A DNA stretch of 64,000 nucleotides from Clostridia bacterium (GTDB lineage: Bacteria; Bacillota; Clostridia; Christensenellales; Aristaeellaceae): positions 1-64,000 of the forward strand of contig JAFUDS010000011.1 of the NCBI GenBank assembly GCA_017464305.1, read 5' to 3'. Of the stretch, positions 33,195-42,094 are shown in pieces. Position 1 is the first letter of the stretch, and every line of letters begins with the position of its first letter. A program made the translations under genes and the position numbers. The notes below the pieces were generated by a model that worked only from the letters and a program-made list of their open reading frames with translations, had not been told where the DNA came from and did no database searches.

Positions 33195-35084
33195 TTAAGA
33201 CTGTTGATAGGTTGGCACGACCTCCGCCAGCGTCCGTTTTATATCCGTATGGGATTCCAGAGCCCGTGTCAGCTTTTCCAGAATTTGCTCTATCTCCTGA
33301 CGGCTCATGGCCTGCTGTCTGGTTCGATAGACCCTGTCCACCTCGGTCGCAATATCGTTCTCCTCATCCCGGAGGAGCTCCTCATAGAGCTTTTCTCCCG
33401 GGCGGAGACCCGTATAGGCAATTTTTTCATCACCGTTTCCATAGAGCCGAATCATTCGCTCCGCCAGATCCTTAATCTTCACAGGCTCGCCCATATCAAG
33501 GACATACAGCTCGCCCCCCTGGGCAATCGACGCAGCCTGCAAAACAAGGGAAGCTGCTTCCGGAATCGTCATAAAGTACCGAATGATTTCGGAATGCGTA
33601 AGCGTTATCGGGCCGCCCGCTCTGATCTGCCGCTCAAAAATCGGAACAACGGAGCCATGAGACCCGAGAACGTTTCCGAAGCGCACAGCCATACAGGCCA
33701 TCCCCTTATTTCTCCCATTCAGCTTTTCTCCCTCCGCGCCATTCCCTCGGGCCACAGGCGAATCGGAAGAATCGGAGGAGGTCGCCGTCGTTGAATACGC
33801 GCTTACAATCATTTCCGCCAATCGTTTGCTGGCGCCCATAACGTTCGTGGGATTCACCGCTTTATCTGTACTGATCAGCACAAACCGTTCGACACCGCAG
33901 GCTTCAGCCACTCTCACCGTCTTCTCTGTGCCAAAGACATTATTGAGGATCGCCTGCTCCGGGCTGTCTTCCATGAGCGGAACATGCTTATGCGCCGCCG
34001 CGTGGATAACAACGTTCGGTTTATACCTTCCCATCACTCGCCAGAGGCTTTCTTCATCTCTGACGCTTCCAACCTCCAGCTTGACAGTATTCCCAACCAG
34101 GTCGCCATACTTTTCCCGAAGCTCAAAGAGCAGGTCGTACATATAGTTCTCGCTGATGTCATAGATGATCAGTTTCTCAGGCGTGAAGGACAGGATCTGC
34201 CGGCAAAGCTCTGATCCTATGCTGCCTCCTCCGCCTGTGACCATCACACGTTTCCCAGCGAAATACTCCTGTACCGCGCTCATGTCCAGATGCTGTTCCG
34301 CCCGGCCTAACAGATCCGCGATGTTCAGCTCACGGATAACACCCTTCGCCTCTGAATAGATCTGAACCTTTGCCCCTGTTTCCACGCAGGCATTGATAAG
34401 ATCCTCCCCGGGGTTCTTTACCGTGATGATGATATCGGTAACACCATACTGATCAACTGTTGTTCTCAAATCCTCCTGCCTGATCACTGGCACCGAGCCA
34501 ATCCTGGAGCCGATCTTCTCCACATCCGTGTCCAGAGCGGCCACCGGGACGGCGTCACCATAGCGACCTGACTGAATATCTCGGATGACCGTTGCTCCCG
34601 CATATCCGGCGCCGATGATCAGGATGCGGCGCGCGTCCGAACTCCCCCGCTTTCCAGCCTTTCCTCTTCCAAGATGGAAAACATGAGTGAAAGACAGCGT
34701 ATGCGCAAACCTGCTCCAGGCAATCAAGAAAATCACAATCAGCCATTGGAGAAGGTAAACAGGGCGCGGCATAAGAAACACATTCGGCCCATCTCCTTTT
34801 GTCAGATAGAAGAGAAGGCTCACGATATACGTCACACCTGTGCCGGCCAATGTACTAAACACGATCCGCAGAAAGGTATCCACAGAAGCGAAGCGGATGA
34901 TGGTCTTATACAGGCCACTAAGCTTCACCGCGATCACCGTGGAAACAATTAACAGTGGAATCGTCCTAATGGTATGAACCACATGCGGTTCAGGGGGTCT
35001 CATATCGAAATAGAACACCAGCCCCAGAACCAGGCTTATCGTAATCAGAAGGGCGTCTAAAACCACCCATAGAAATCTGCGCAA
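33195..35084 (-). CDS. CapD/PglF-like nucleotide-sugar 4,6-dehydratase (membrane-bound)
   Basis: This 629-aa protein has four N-terminal membrane helices, a first Rossmann domain (RILIIGAGYAGATVIRDIQ near 150) and a second with GGGGSIGSELCRQIL (about 288-302). It also has the diagnostic STDKAVNPTNVMGASKR, where Met replaces the usual catalytic Tyr. It acts on UDP-GlcNAc to give a 4-keto-6-deoxy sugar. The listed start is TTG with no clear binding site; an ATC codon 21 bases upstream (35105-35103) follows GAGAGGG and would give IKRFPWLRRF, a more usual N-terminus. The first gene of the operon, behind a long leader. Confidence 0.88.
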   Translation of the reverse strand: MRRFLWVVLDALLITISLVLGLVFYFDMRPPEPHVVHTIRTIPLLIVSTVIAVKLSGLYKTIIRFASVDTFLRIVFSTLAGTGVTYIVSLLFYLTKGDGPNVFLMPRPVYLLQWLIVIFLIAWSRFAHTLSFTHVFHLGRGKAGKRGSSDARRILIIGAGYAGATVIRDIQSGRYGDAVPVAALDTDVEKIGSRIGSVPVIRQEDLRTTVDQYGVTDIIITVKNPGEDLINACVETGAKVQIYSEAKGVIRELNIADLLGRAEQHLDMSAVQEYFAGKRVMVTGGGGSIGSELCRQILSFTPEKLIIYDISENYMYDLLFELREKYGDLVGNTVKLEVGSVRDEESLWRVMGRYKPNVVIHAAAHKHVPLMEDSPEQAILNNVFGTEKTVRVAEACGVERFVLISTDKAVNPTNVMGASKRLAEMIVSAYSTTATSSDSSDSPVARGNGAEGEKLNGRNKGMACMAVRFGNVLGSHGSVVPIFERQIRAGGPITLTHSEIIRYFMTIPEAASLVLQAASIAQGGELYVLDMGEPVKIKDLAERMIRLYGNGDEKIAYTGLRPGEKLYEELLRDEENDIATEVDRVYRTRQQAMSRQEIEQILEKLTRALESHTDIKRTLAEVVPTYQQS

Positions 35085-35290
35085 CCAAGGAAAGCGTTTG
35101 ATAGATAAACACCCTCTCGATCAGGTCGATCCGCGGTGTCATCCAGACACCTACCAGCGGAGAGCTAACAAAACCTATGCTCCAGCTTCAAGCAGCCGAT
35201 CTACGGCGTTTTCACTGAATTGTTTTTCTCTGCTTTCAAAATTGACAATTTTCGGTTTATCCCCCTTGGGGAAACATCGCTCCGTTTTTA

Positions 35291-35349
35291 GACATAGCTT
35301 CGCCCCGCGAGGCGGAAAACCGCCTTGCCACGGGAACCCAGGCTATGTC
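35291..35349 (-). promoter_or_regulatory. Nested inverted repeat in the sugar-operon leader
   Basis: Outer arms GACATAGC and GCTATGTC enclose a pairing CCCG/CGGG and an inner AGGCGG-AAAA-CCGCCT. All arms are perfect or near perfect over 59 bases. In RNA of the minus strand this is a long stem about 210-265 bases before the first start codon. Confidence 0.6.
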
Positions 35350-35426
35350 CCCAAATCTCGACGGAACGGCCGTCGGCACGATTCCGCCAATTTCGGTTGC
35401 TGATTTCTTCCACGCCAGAAAAACCA

Positions 35427-35456
35427 CCAGGCGCGGAAGGGCGCCCCCGCGCCAGG
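35427..35456 (-). promoter_or_regulatory. GC-rich hairpin in the sugar-operon leader
   Basis: CCAGGCGCGG pairs with CCGCGCCAGG (9 of 10) around a GGGCGCCC-like centre. It lies just downstream of the predicted transcription start of the minus-strand operon. Confidence 0.5.
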
Positions 35457-35511
35457 GAGGGAAAGCCGCGCGCAGGGTTGCTTAAATAAAGGGTCCACCC
35501 CCCCGAGTAGG

Positions 35512-35540
35512 ATTATACCATAAAATAAGGATAGCGTCTA
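35512..35540 (-). promoter_or_regulatory. Predicted sigma-A promoter of the sugar operon
   Basis: On the minus strand TAGACG, 17 bases, TATAAT (a perfect -10). Transcription would begin near 35505 and leave a leader of about 420 nt before the first gene. Confidence 0.6.
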
Positions 35541-35719
35541 CTAAAAAACTTCCCGATTCTCTGACACAAAAATAAACCTGCAGGCCTTATGGATCAACGG
35601 GTTCAGAAAAATCGAGGACACAAAAGGACACCAAATGACCCAAAAGGACGCAGGCGAAAGTGTATGATACGCCCATCAACCAACGCGGGCGAAACCGCCC
35701 GGGAAAGGAGCACCCCCCA

Positions 35720-36124
35720 ATGAATGAATTTGCCCCCTTGAAAGGCCTGCGCCGGGAGATGACCCAGGAGATGTTTGAAGACCTGGCCTCCTTGCAGTGC
35801 GAGATCCCCGAGATTCTGGGCTACGTCGGCACCACGGAGGAAAAGCTGGCCCGATGGTGCCGGAAGAATTACCGGCTGCCCCTGGCGGAGACCCTCTTCA
35901 TGCTGCGCCAGGATGGGCTGATCGAAATCCGCCGGGCCAGCTTCGACCAGCTGAAGAAATCCGCCACTCTGATTCAGCAGCAGTTCGCCCGCTTTCTCTC
36001 CGCCCAGGAGGGCAACCAACAGGAGAAGGCCCGGCAGCTGGCCCACCAGATTTTCTCCCTGGAGGGCAACGAAACCGCTGCCCAGCTGCAAGCCCTCTTC
36101 GCGGAGGAGGAGGAAGGAGAATAA
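35720..36124 (+). CDS. Small first phage gene, probable small terminase or DNA-binding protein
   Basis: This 134-aa product starts at ATG 35720 behind AAAGGAG; the longer frame adds no motif. It contains KLARWCRKNYRLPLAETLFM (about 43-62), a helix-turn-helix-like stretch, and a glutamine/glutamate-rich helical end. Position directly before the large terminase suggests a small terminase subunit that picks the DNA to package. Sequence similarity to known small subunits is not obvious, so the call is by place and fold. Confidence 0.55.
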   Translation: MNEFAPLKGLRREMTQEMFEDLASLQCEIPEILGYVGTTEEKLARWCRKNYRLPLAETLFMLRQDGLIEIRRASFDQLKKSATLIQQQFARFLSAQEGNQQEKARQLAHQIFSLEGNETAAQLQALFAEEEEGE

Positions 36125-36199
36125 GCCCCTGGCTGGCCGCCCTCCCCCGGAAGAGGACATGCACCGCAGGGATACGATACGCCGAAAGGAGGTGAAACC

Positions 36200-37441
36200 A
36201 TCGCATTCCAATTCCAACCCTTCAGCCGCAAGCAGCGCCAGGCCCTCTCCTGGTGGATGCCCGGCAGCGGCAAGGAACACTACCGCATGATGCTGGCGGA
36301 CGGAGCCATCCGCAGCGGAAAGACCATCGCCATGATCCTCTCCTTCCTGCGATGGAGCCAGGTCAGCTTTCAGGACAAGGATTTCATCCTGGCGGGGGTC
36401 ACCACCGGGGCCCTGACCCGGAACGTGCTATCCCCCCTGTTCCAGATGCTGGAGGCTCTGGGGCTATCCTACGAGCACAAGCGGTCCACCGGGATGGTGA
36501 TCATCGGCACCAACCGATATCACCTCTTCGGCGCGGACAAGGACAACAGCCAGGACAAGCTGCAGGGCATGACCGCCGCCGGGGCTTACGCCGACGAGGT
36601 GGCCCTGTTTCCCCGCAGCTTCGTGGATCAGATGATCGGCCGATGCTCCATCGCGGGCAGCAAGATCTTCCTGAACTGCAACCCCAACGGCGCCTTCCAT
36701 TACATCAAGACGGATTTCATCGACCGGGCGGAGGAGATCGGCCTATACCGGCTGCACTTCACCATGGCGGACAATCTGAGCCTCTCCCCCGAGATTCGGG
36801 AAAGCTACGCCCGGGCCTTCCAGGGGGTGTTCTATCGGCAATACATCCTGGGGGAATGGGTCAGCGCGGAAGGCGCAGTCTACCCCATGTGGGATAACGA
36901 GCTGAACACCTACGAGGAACGGAATCCCCGGATGTATCGGGGTATGCGCCGATACTGCGCCATCGATTATGGCACCACGAACCCCTGCGTGTTCCTGGAC
37001 GTATGGGACGACGGGGAGGTGTTCTACATCGCCCAGGAATACTACTGGGATTCCGCCGCCGCCCGCCGGCAGAAGACGGACGCAGAATACGCCCGGGACC
37101 TGGCGGACTTCCTGGGAGGCGACCGGGAGGTACAGATCATCGTGGACCCCAGCGCCGCCTCCTTCAAGGCGGAGCTGCGGAACCGGGGATTCCGGGTGCA
37201 GGACGCGGTAAACGCCGTTCGGGAGGGCATCTCCACCACGGCCACCCTCATCGGGAACCGGCAGGTGAAGGCGGAAAGGCACAAATGCCCCGCCCTGCTG
37301 CGGGAGATGCAAAGCTACTGCTGGGATGACCGGGCCCGCCAGAAGGGAGAGGAACGCCCCCTGAAGGAACGAGACCACGCCATGGACGCCCTGCGATACC
37401 TCTGCCACACGAAGACTAATCGGTTTCGGAGAAAGACATGA
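36200..37441 (+). CDS. Phage terminase large subunit (PBSX type)
   Basis: The packaging ATPase/nuclease is 413 aa if read from 36200. The Walker A-like GAIRSGKTIAMILS follows an N-terminal FQFQPFSRKQRQALSWWM, the usual family start, so the reading frame must begin upstream of the first ATG (36257). No ATG, GTG, TTG or CTG exists between the previous stop and 36257 in this frame. AAGGAGGTG stands six bases before ATC 36200, which is therefore the likely start. The Walker B region is AGAYADEVALFP; the C-terminal nuclease has RYCAIDYGTTNPCVFLDVWD and KERDHAMDALRY. It overlaps the portal gene by ATGA. Confidence 0.88.
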   Translation: MAFQFQPFSRKQRQALSWWMPGSGKEHYRMMLADGAIRSGKTIAMILSFLRWSQVSFQDKDFILAGVTTGALTRNVLSPLFQMLEALGLSYEHKRSTGMVIIGTNRYHLFGADKDNSQDKLQGMTAAGAYADEVALFPRSFVDQMIGRCSIAGSKIFLNCNPNGAFHYIKTDFIDRAEEIGLYRLHFTMADNLSLSPEIRESYARAFQGVFYRQYILGEWVSAEGAVYPMWDNELNTYEERNPRMYRGMRRYCAIDYGTTNPCVFLDVWDDGEVFYIAQEYYWDSAAARRQKTDAEYARDLADFLGGDREVQIIVDPSAASFKAELRNRGFRVQDAVNAVREGISTTATLIGNRQVKAERHKCPALLREMQSYCWDDRARQKGEERPLKERDHAMDALRYLCHTKTNRFRRKT

Positions 37442-38628
37442 ACGCACAAAAGACTGACGAATGGAATGCCGCCCCGCTGACGGATAATCCCGCCCTGCTG
37501 ACCACCCTTTACCGGGAAAACTGGCTGGCCAAGCGCATTATCGACATGCCCTGCGAGGATATGACCCGATCCTGGTACAGCCTGGGCGGGGAATTCTCCC
37601 CGGAGGAGCTGGATCGGCTGCACCGGCTGGAGGCCCGCCACGAAATTCGGCGGGAGATCACCGACGGTATCCGCTGGGCTCGGCTCTATGGCGGAGCCTG
37701 CGCCCTGATGGTGATCCGGGGGCAGGAGGATCAGCTCTCCCAGCCCTTGGAAACGGCCCAAATCGCCCCGGGGGATTTCCAGGGCCTGCTGGTGCGGGAC
37801 CGAGTGGACGGAGTGTCCCCCTCTCTGGAATTGGAAAGCGACCTGGACGACCCGGATTTCGGATACCCCCTGTATTACGACTTTACCACGGAGGAGCTGG
37901 GCCAGCTGCGGGTGCACCACAGCCGCGTGATCCGCTTCACGGGGCGAAACCTGCCCCGGCGGCTGGAGATCGCGGAGCAATACTGGGGCGACAGCGAGCT
38001 GGAGCACATCTGGGAGGAGCTGCAGAAGCGGAACGCCACCTCCGGCAACATTGCAAGGCTGGTGTTCCAGGCCAACGTGACCACCCTGAAGATGAGCGAT
38101 TTCGGCGAAACTCTGGCCCTGGGCACGGACCGGCAGCGCCGGCAGGTGCTGGCCGCCATGGAGGAGCAGAACCGCCTGCGGGATTCCTTCGGGCTGCAGC
38201 TGCTCTCCGCCGGGGACAGCTACGAGAACCACCCCTATTCCTTCTCCGGTCTCAGCGACGTATATGAGGCCTTCATGATGGACATGGCCGGCGCGGCGGG
38301 GATCCCCGCCACCCGCCTGTTCGGCCGCAGCCCCCAGGGCATGAACGCCACCGGGGAATCGGACATGAAGAACTACTACGAGATGATCGGCCAGATGCAG
38401 GAGCGCCATCTGCGCCCGGCGCTGGAAAAGCTGCTGCCCGTGATGGCCATGAGCTGCTGGGGCTGGCTGCCGGAGAACCTGGATATCCGCTTTCCCTCTC
38501 TGATGACCACCTCCCCCCGGGAGATGGCGGACATCCGGGCCCAGAATATCGATTCTCTGGTGAAAGCAGTGGGAGCAGGGCTCCTGACCCCGCAGGAAGG
38601 GAGGGAAAAATTGATGGAACTATTCTGA
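37438..38628 (+). CDS. Phage portal protein (DUF1073/HI1409-like)
   Basis: This 396-aa protein forms the ring through which DNA enters the head. Recognisable features are ENWLAKRIIDMPCEDMTRSWY (about 30-50), RYARLYGGACALMVI-like IRWARLYGGACALMVI (about 78-93), and the C-terminal AAGIPATRLFGRSPQGMNATGESDMKNYYEMI. It starts inside the terminase stop (ATGA), so it is coupled to it. Length and order fit siphophage/myophage portals of the DUF1073 group. Confidence 0.85.
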   Translation: MNAQKTDEWNAAPLTDNPALLTTLYRENWLAKRIIDMPCEDMTRSWYSLGGEFSPEELDRLHRLEARHEIRREITDGIRWARLYGGACALMVIRGQEDQLSQPLETAQIAPGDFQGLLVRDRVDGVSPSLELESDLDDPDFGYPLYYDFTTEELGQLRVHHSRVIRFTGRNLPRRLEIAEQYWGDSELEHIWEELQKRNATSGNIARLVFQANVTTLKMSDFGETLALGTDRQRRQVLAAMEEQNRLRDSFGLQLLSAGDSYENHPYSFSGLSDVYEAFMMDMAGAAGIPATRLFGRSPQGMNATGESDMKNYYEMIGQMQERHLRPALEKLLPVMAMSCWGWLPENLDIRFPSLMTTSPREMADIRAQNIDSLVKAVGAGLLTPQEGREKLMELF

Positions 38629-38637
38629 GCCTGAACT

Positions 38638-38660
38638 GCTCCCCCGCGGAGCGGGGGAGC
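38638..38660. repeat. GC palindrome GCTCCCCCGC-GGA-GCGGGGGAGC
   Basis: A perfect 10-bp stem with a GGA loop between portal and DUF2213 genes. A sister, GCTTCCCCCGC-GAA-GCGGGGGAAGC, stands at 56785-56809 before smc, outside the phage-like locus. Confidence 0.8.
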
Positions 38661-38739
38661 GGCACCAAAGAAGCGTTGATTTTTGCTCCCCTGCATCGCA
38701 GGAAAACGAGAGGAAAACGCTGATGAAAGAAGGCTTGAT

Positions 38740-40164
38740 ATGACTTACTTTGGAACCCGCCTCTCCGAAAACATCTCCCGCCGGGAGCCGGAGGGGTACC
38801 TGATCTGCCTGAACGTGCCCGTAGCCCGAACAGGAACCCAGGATTACCTGCCCTCGGAGCTGGGGCTGCCAGAGCCGGACGTACGGCTGATCCCGGTTCA
38901 CCGGCCGGAGGAGGAGGTCTTCTCCGACGCCTGCATCGCCTCCTTCGAGGGCATGCCCGTGACGGATAATCACCCCTCCGCCCCGGAGGGCGTGACCACG
39001 GAGAACATCCGCCATCTGCAAAAGGGCCATGCCATGAACATCCGCCGGGGCGTGGGAGCGGACGCGGACCTGCTGCTGGCGGATCTCATCATCACTGACC
39101 CGACCCTGATCCAGGAGGTGTTGGACGGCAAGCGGGAAATCTCCTGCGGCTATACCTACACCCTGCATCAGGAGGAGGGAAACTATATTCAACGGGAAAT
39201 CCGCGGGAACCACATCGCTGTGGTGGATGCCGGCCGCGCCGGTCCCCGCGTTTCCATACATGACCATATTTTTGAAAGGAGCACCCTGATGAAGAAGAAA
39301 TCCCTTTGGCGCGCAAAGCTCATGGCCCGGATGGCCAAGGACGGAGATGTGGACGGCCTGGCTGAAATCATCACCGAGATGATGGAGGAGCCTGCCGCCC
39401 CAGCAGCCGCAGCTCTGCCCGCTGCCGACCCGACGACCGCTGGCCTGCCGGCGACGGATCCCCTGGTGGCCGCTGTCGCGGCCGCGGTGGAGGAAAATCT
39501 GGAACCCGCCTCCGCTGCTGAGGAAGCCCCGGTGGTAATCGAAACCCCGGTGGATCAGCCGGTGATCGTGGATTGCGGCCCCCAGATTCTGGAAGCCCTG
39601 AGCCAGATCATCGCCCTGCTGTCCGGCCCGGTGGCGGATTGCGATCCTGCCCGGACGGAGGATGAGGAAACTGGAACGGAAGCTGCCGAAGAAGCGACCG
39701 TGGAAGCCCTAGCGGAGAATGTGGTGGAAGCCGCGGTGGAGGCGGTGGCGGAAAGCCTGGCCCCCGAAGAGGATCCCCTGGACGCCCTGGTAGCAGAGAT
39801 TCTGGAAGCCGACGAAGACAGGGCCGAAAATCCAACGGAGGAAGACGAGGAGGATATTCTCTCCCACATTCTGGAGCCAGAAGGCGATCAGGACGAGGAG
39901 GACCCCACCCGAGCCGCCCAGGCCGCGGATGCCCTGCGTGCCTCTCTGGCGGCCTTCCGGCCCATGCTGGCCCGCATGGCCCCCAAGGATCGGCAGCGCT
40001 TCAACACGGACGTGGCTGCCCGCATGAAGAAGCTGACCGCCGCCAGCGCCAAGGGCAAGCCCAACCCCTATGCCGCCCTGAAAACTGCCGCCGCCCATGA
40101 CAACGACGCCCGTTCCCTGGGCCAGAAGATCATGGCCTCCCGCAATGCGAATCTGAGAAAGTGA
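38740..40164 (+). CDS. DUF2213 capsid-maturation protease with fused scaffold-like region
   Basis: This 474-aa protein starts at ATG 38740 behind AAGG. Residues about 1-165 are the DUF2213 domain: FGTRLSENISRREPEGYLIC, DACIASFEGMPVTDNHPS and GNHIAVVDAGRAGPRVSIHD, which resembles a prohead serine protease core. Residues about 185-400 are low-complexity and very rich in Ala and Glu, as in scaffolds that fill the immature shell and are then cut up. The C-terminal end (RMAPKDRQRFNTDVAARM) is basic. No separate scaffold gene is present, which fits a fused protein. Confidence 0.75.
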   Translation: MTYFGTRLSENISRREPEGYLICLNVPVARTGTQDYLPSELGLPEPDVRLIPVHRPEEEVFSDACIASFEGMPVTDNHPSAPEGVTTENIRHLQKGHAMNIRRGVGADADLLLADLIITDPTLIQEVLDGKREISCGYTYTLHQEEGNYIQREIRGNHIAVVDAGRAGPRVSIHDHIFERSTLMKKKSLWRAKLMARMAKDGDVDGLAEIITEMMEEPAAPAAAALPAADPTTAGLPATDPLVAAVAAAVEENLEPASAAEEAPVVIETPVDQPVIVDCGPQILEALSQIIALLSGPVADCDPARTEDEETGTEAAEEATVEALAENVVEAAVEAVAESLAPEEDPLDALVAEILEADEDRAENPTEEDEEDILSHILEPEGDQDEEDPTRAAQAADALRASLAAFRPMLARMAPKDRQRFNTDVAARMKKLTAASAKGKPNPYAALKTAAAHDNDARSLGQKIMASRNANLRK

Positions 40165-40173
40165 GGTTGAATT

Positions 40174-40653
40174 ATGGGAAAAGTATTATCTTCCTTCACC
40201 AATGGTTTCCCGGGCGCTATTGCCCGTTCCCTTGACGATGTCGTCATCTCCCTGGCCAATAAATCCGAGGATCCCATTGCCTTTGGCATGCCCGTGGCTT
40301 TGAATGAAGACAAGAACGGCATCGTGCCCTTTGACGGCAGCGAGCATACCGCTTCTGACTTCGTCGGTGTCGCAGTCCGCAACCCCTCCAAAACGCCTGA
40401 TACATATGGCGATAACCAGGGTTCTTACGCCTCTGATGACCTGGTGGATGTCCTGGTTCGAGGCCATATTGTGGTCAAGCTGGCCGGAACCTCCGCCTCC
40501 CTGGGGGATCAGGTTTCCATCGTCAAGTCCACTGGCGGCTTTGCCGTAGGCACTGGCGACAGTCTTATCCCCCTGCCCAACGCCCATGTCTCCGCCACCC
40601 CCGATGCCTCCGGCATGGCAGAAATCGTCCTGAATACCAGGAATCTGGTGTAA
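40174..40653 (+). CDS. Capsid cement/decoration protein (Gp24-like)
   Basis: This 159-aa protein precedes the major capsid gene. It contains NGFPGAIARSLDDVVISLANK, then DPIAFGMPVALNEDKNGIVP and VDVLVRGHIVVKLAGTSASLGDQVS, a beta-rich layout resembling structural cement proteins (Gp24 or DUF2190 kind). It would bind the outside of the capsid lattice and stabilise it. The start has an AGTGAGGT-like binding site eight bases upstream. Confidence 0.75.
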   Translation: MGKVLSSFTNGFPGAIARSLDDVVISLANKSEDPIAFGMPVALNEDKNGIVPFDGSEHTASDFVGVAVRNPSKTPDTYGDNQGSYASDDLVDVLVRGHIVVKLAGTSASLGDQVSIVKSTGGFAVGTGDSLIPLPNAHVSATPDASGMAEIVLNTRNLV

Positions 40654-40671
40654 GAAAGGAGCAAAGAAATA

Positions 40672-41643
40672 ATGCCCAAATACAACACCCTCCGCACCCC
40701 TTCCCATCTCCGCGCCAACGACAGCTACACCTTCCTCATGAAGGAGCTGGAAAAGGTCGACGAGCGCATCCTGGAACCTTTGACCGGCACGGATTGGCCC
40801 CGGGATATGCCCGTCATTACCGGCGGCGGTTTGCTGGAATCCATCGTCTCCGTGGATGTGACCTATGCTTCCACCGGCCGGGATGAGGATAACCTGATCT
40901 TCGACGCCACCAACGATATCCCCGTGGTCCAGGCGGACATGAGCCAGTCCGTGGCCCGGTGCTTCAACTTCGCGGAATATATGTCCTTCTCTACCTTGGA
41001 GCGGGAGAAGATGATGAACGTAGGCAGAGACCCGGAAACCTTCCTGAACAAGGGCATCCGGCTCCATTGCGACAAGGCCATCGACCGCTCTGTCTATCGG
41101 GGCTTTGATAAGGTCCGCTCTACGGGGCTCATCAATAACCCCAACGTGACCCGAGTCTCCGCCAAGCCCGTAGGCGAAGGGAACACCTCCTCCTGGGCTA
41201 CCAAGACCGCGGATCAGATCCTGGATGACATCAACACCGTTATCGCCGGCATCTGGAAGGCCTGCGATTGCTCCAGCGACGCCCTGCCGAACCATATTCT
41301 GGTGCCTGTGGAACAGTTCGGTCTGCTGGTGACCCGGAAGGTCTCCGATGATTCGGAGCGTTCCATCCTGACCTATGTGCTGGAGAACAACCTGACCAAC
41401 CAGCAGGGTGGTCATCTGGTGATCTCTCCCTGCAAGTGGTGCAGCAAGGCCGGCGTTTCCGACACGGATCGCCTGGTGTGCTACATCAATGATCCGGAGA
41501 AGATCTGCTTCAATCTGACCCAGCCCCTGCGGCGGATGGATACGGAGTACGCCGAAATGCGGATTAAGATTCCTTATATCGCGCAGTTTTCGGAGGTGAG
41601 ATTCTTGTATCCCACTACCGTGAGGTATATGGACGGCATCTAA
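40672..41643 (+). CDS. Major capsid protein (DUF2184-like)
   Basis: This 323-aa protein is encoded after the cement protein. AAAGGAG precedes ATG. Features are SHLRANDSYTFLMKELEKVDERILEP at the start, RGFDKVRSTGLINNPNVTR (about 142-160) and LRRMDTEYAEMRIKIPYIAQ near the end, fitting the DUF2184 family of HK97-fold shell proteins. It should be the most abundant product if the locus makes particles. Confidence 0.82.
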   Translation: MPKYNTLRTPSHLRANDSYTFLMKELEKVDERILEPLTGTDWPRDMPVITGGGLLESIVSVDVTYASTGRDEDNLIFDATNDIPVVQADMSQSVARCFNFAEYMSFSTLEREKMMNVGRDPETFLNKGIRLHCDKAIDRSVYRGFDKVRSTGLINNPNVTRVSAKPVGEGNTSSWATKTADQILDDINTVIAGIWKACDCSSDALPNHILVPVEQFGLLVTRKVSDDSERSILTYVLENNLTNQQGGHLVISPCKWCSKAGVSDTDRLVCYINDPEKICFNLTQPLRRMDTEYAEMRIKIPYIAQFSEVRFLYPTTVRYMDGI

Positions 41644-41690
41644 TGCTTGTTAGTCTATAAAGCTTGGGGCTGGACCCCCTTTACCCCCTA

Positions 41691-41723
41691 CCCCTTTCCC
41701 CCCACTGCGGTGGGGGGAAGGGG
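41691..41723. repeat. Long palindrome CCCCTTTCCCCCCAC-TGC-GGTGGGGGGAAGGGG
   Basis: It follows the capsid gene. Its reverse complement is found, with almost the same sequence, at 60507-60540 after smc, far outside the phage-like locus. It may also act as a terminator or processing site here, though no strong T tract follows. Confidence 0.75.
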
Positions 41724-41732
41724 AAAAATAGG

Positions 41733-41753
41733 GATGGGGGCTTCGCCCCCATC
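41733..41753. repeat. Palindrome GATGGGGGC-TTC-GCCCCCATC
   Basis: A perfect 9-bp stem with a TTC loop, 10 bases after the preceding palindrome, in the only sizeable gap among the head genes. Confidence 0.75.
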
Positions 41754-41809
41754 ACCCTCAAAAACAAGAAAACCCCATCGCCCCTGAATGAAAGAAACTG
41801 AGGTGCAAA

Positions 41810-42094
41810 ATGCTTATTCTTTCCCGTGTATGCGCAGAATTCACCGATCGAAATGGCAAGACCATCTTTGCCATTTCGCCCCATAACCTACTTTCCTTCC
41901 TGGAAGCCCCAGCGGCCATCCAGGAGGATCCCCTCTTTCATCTGATGCTGGCGGACGGGTCTCTGGAGGCTGTCCAGTCCGTAACGCAACAGAAAAATCT
42001 GGAAGCCAATCCTGTGGCGGACACCACTGCGGAAGGGAAGAAAACCACTTCCACTCCCCATGCCAGAGCTGCTCGAAAGGTCGAAGAAAAATGA
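41810..42094 (+). CDS. Small phage head-region protein
   Basis: This 94-aa protein has GAGGTG four bases before ATG. Its start, MLILSRVCAEFTDRNGKTIF then AISPHNLLSFLEAP, resembles small proteins found between capsid and connector genes in PBSX-like elements; the rest is a charged tail. Overlaps the following connector gene by ATGA. Precise role unknown. Confidence 0.55.
   Translation: MLILSRVCAEFTDRNGKTIFAISPHNLLSFLEAPAAIQEDPLFHLMLADGSLEAVQSVTQQKNLEANPVADTTAEGKKTTSTPHARAARKVEEK

Larger units (their letters stand above)
35085..35719. other. Junction between the sugar operon and the phage-like locus; structured leader
   Basis: No supported gene in 635 bases. It holds the predicted minus-strand promoter (35512-35540) and, between it and the sugar operon, two strong inverted-repeat structures (35291-35349 and 35427-35456). 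CCCCCTTGGGG at about 35262 adds a third small palindrome. Plus-strand signals for the phage-like genes on the right are weak: no good promoter was found. Confidence 0.6.

Noticed and set aside
35085..35719. Phage attachment site at the left edge
   Set aside because: No direct repeat shared with the right edge (52932-52943 and onward) could be seen, and no tRNA gene is near.
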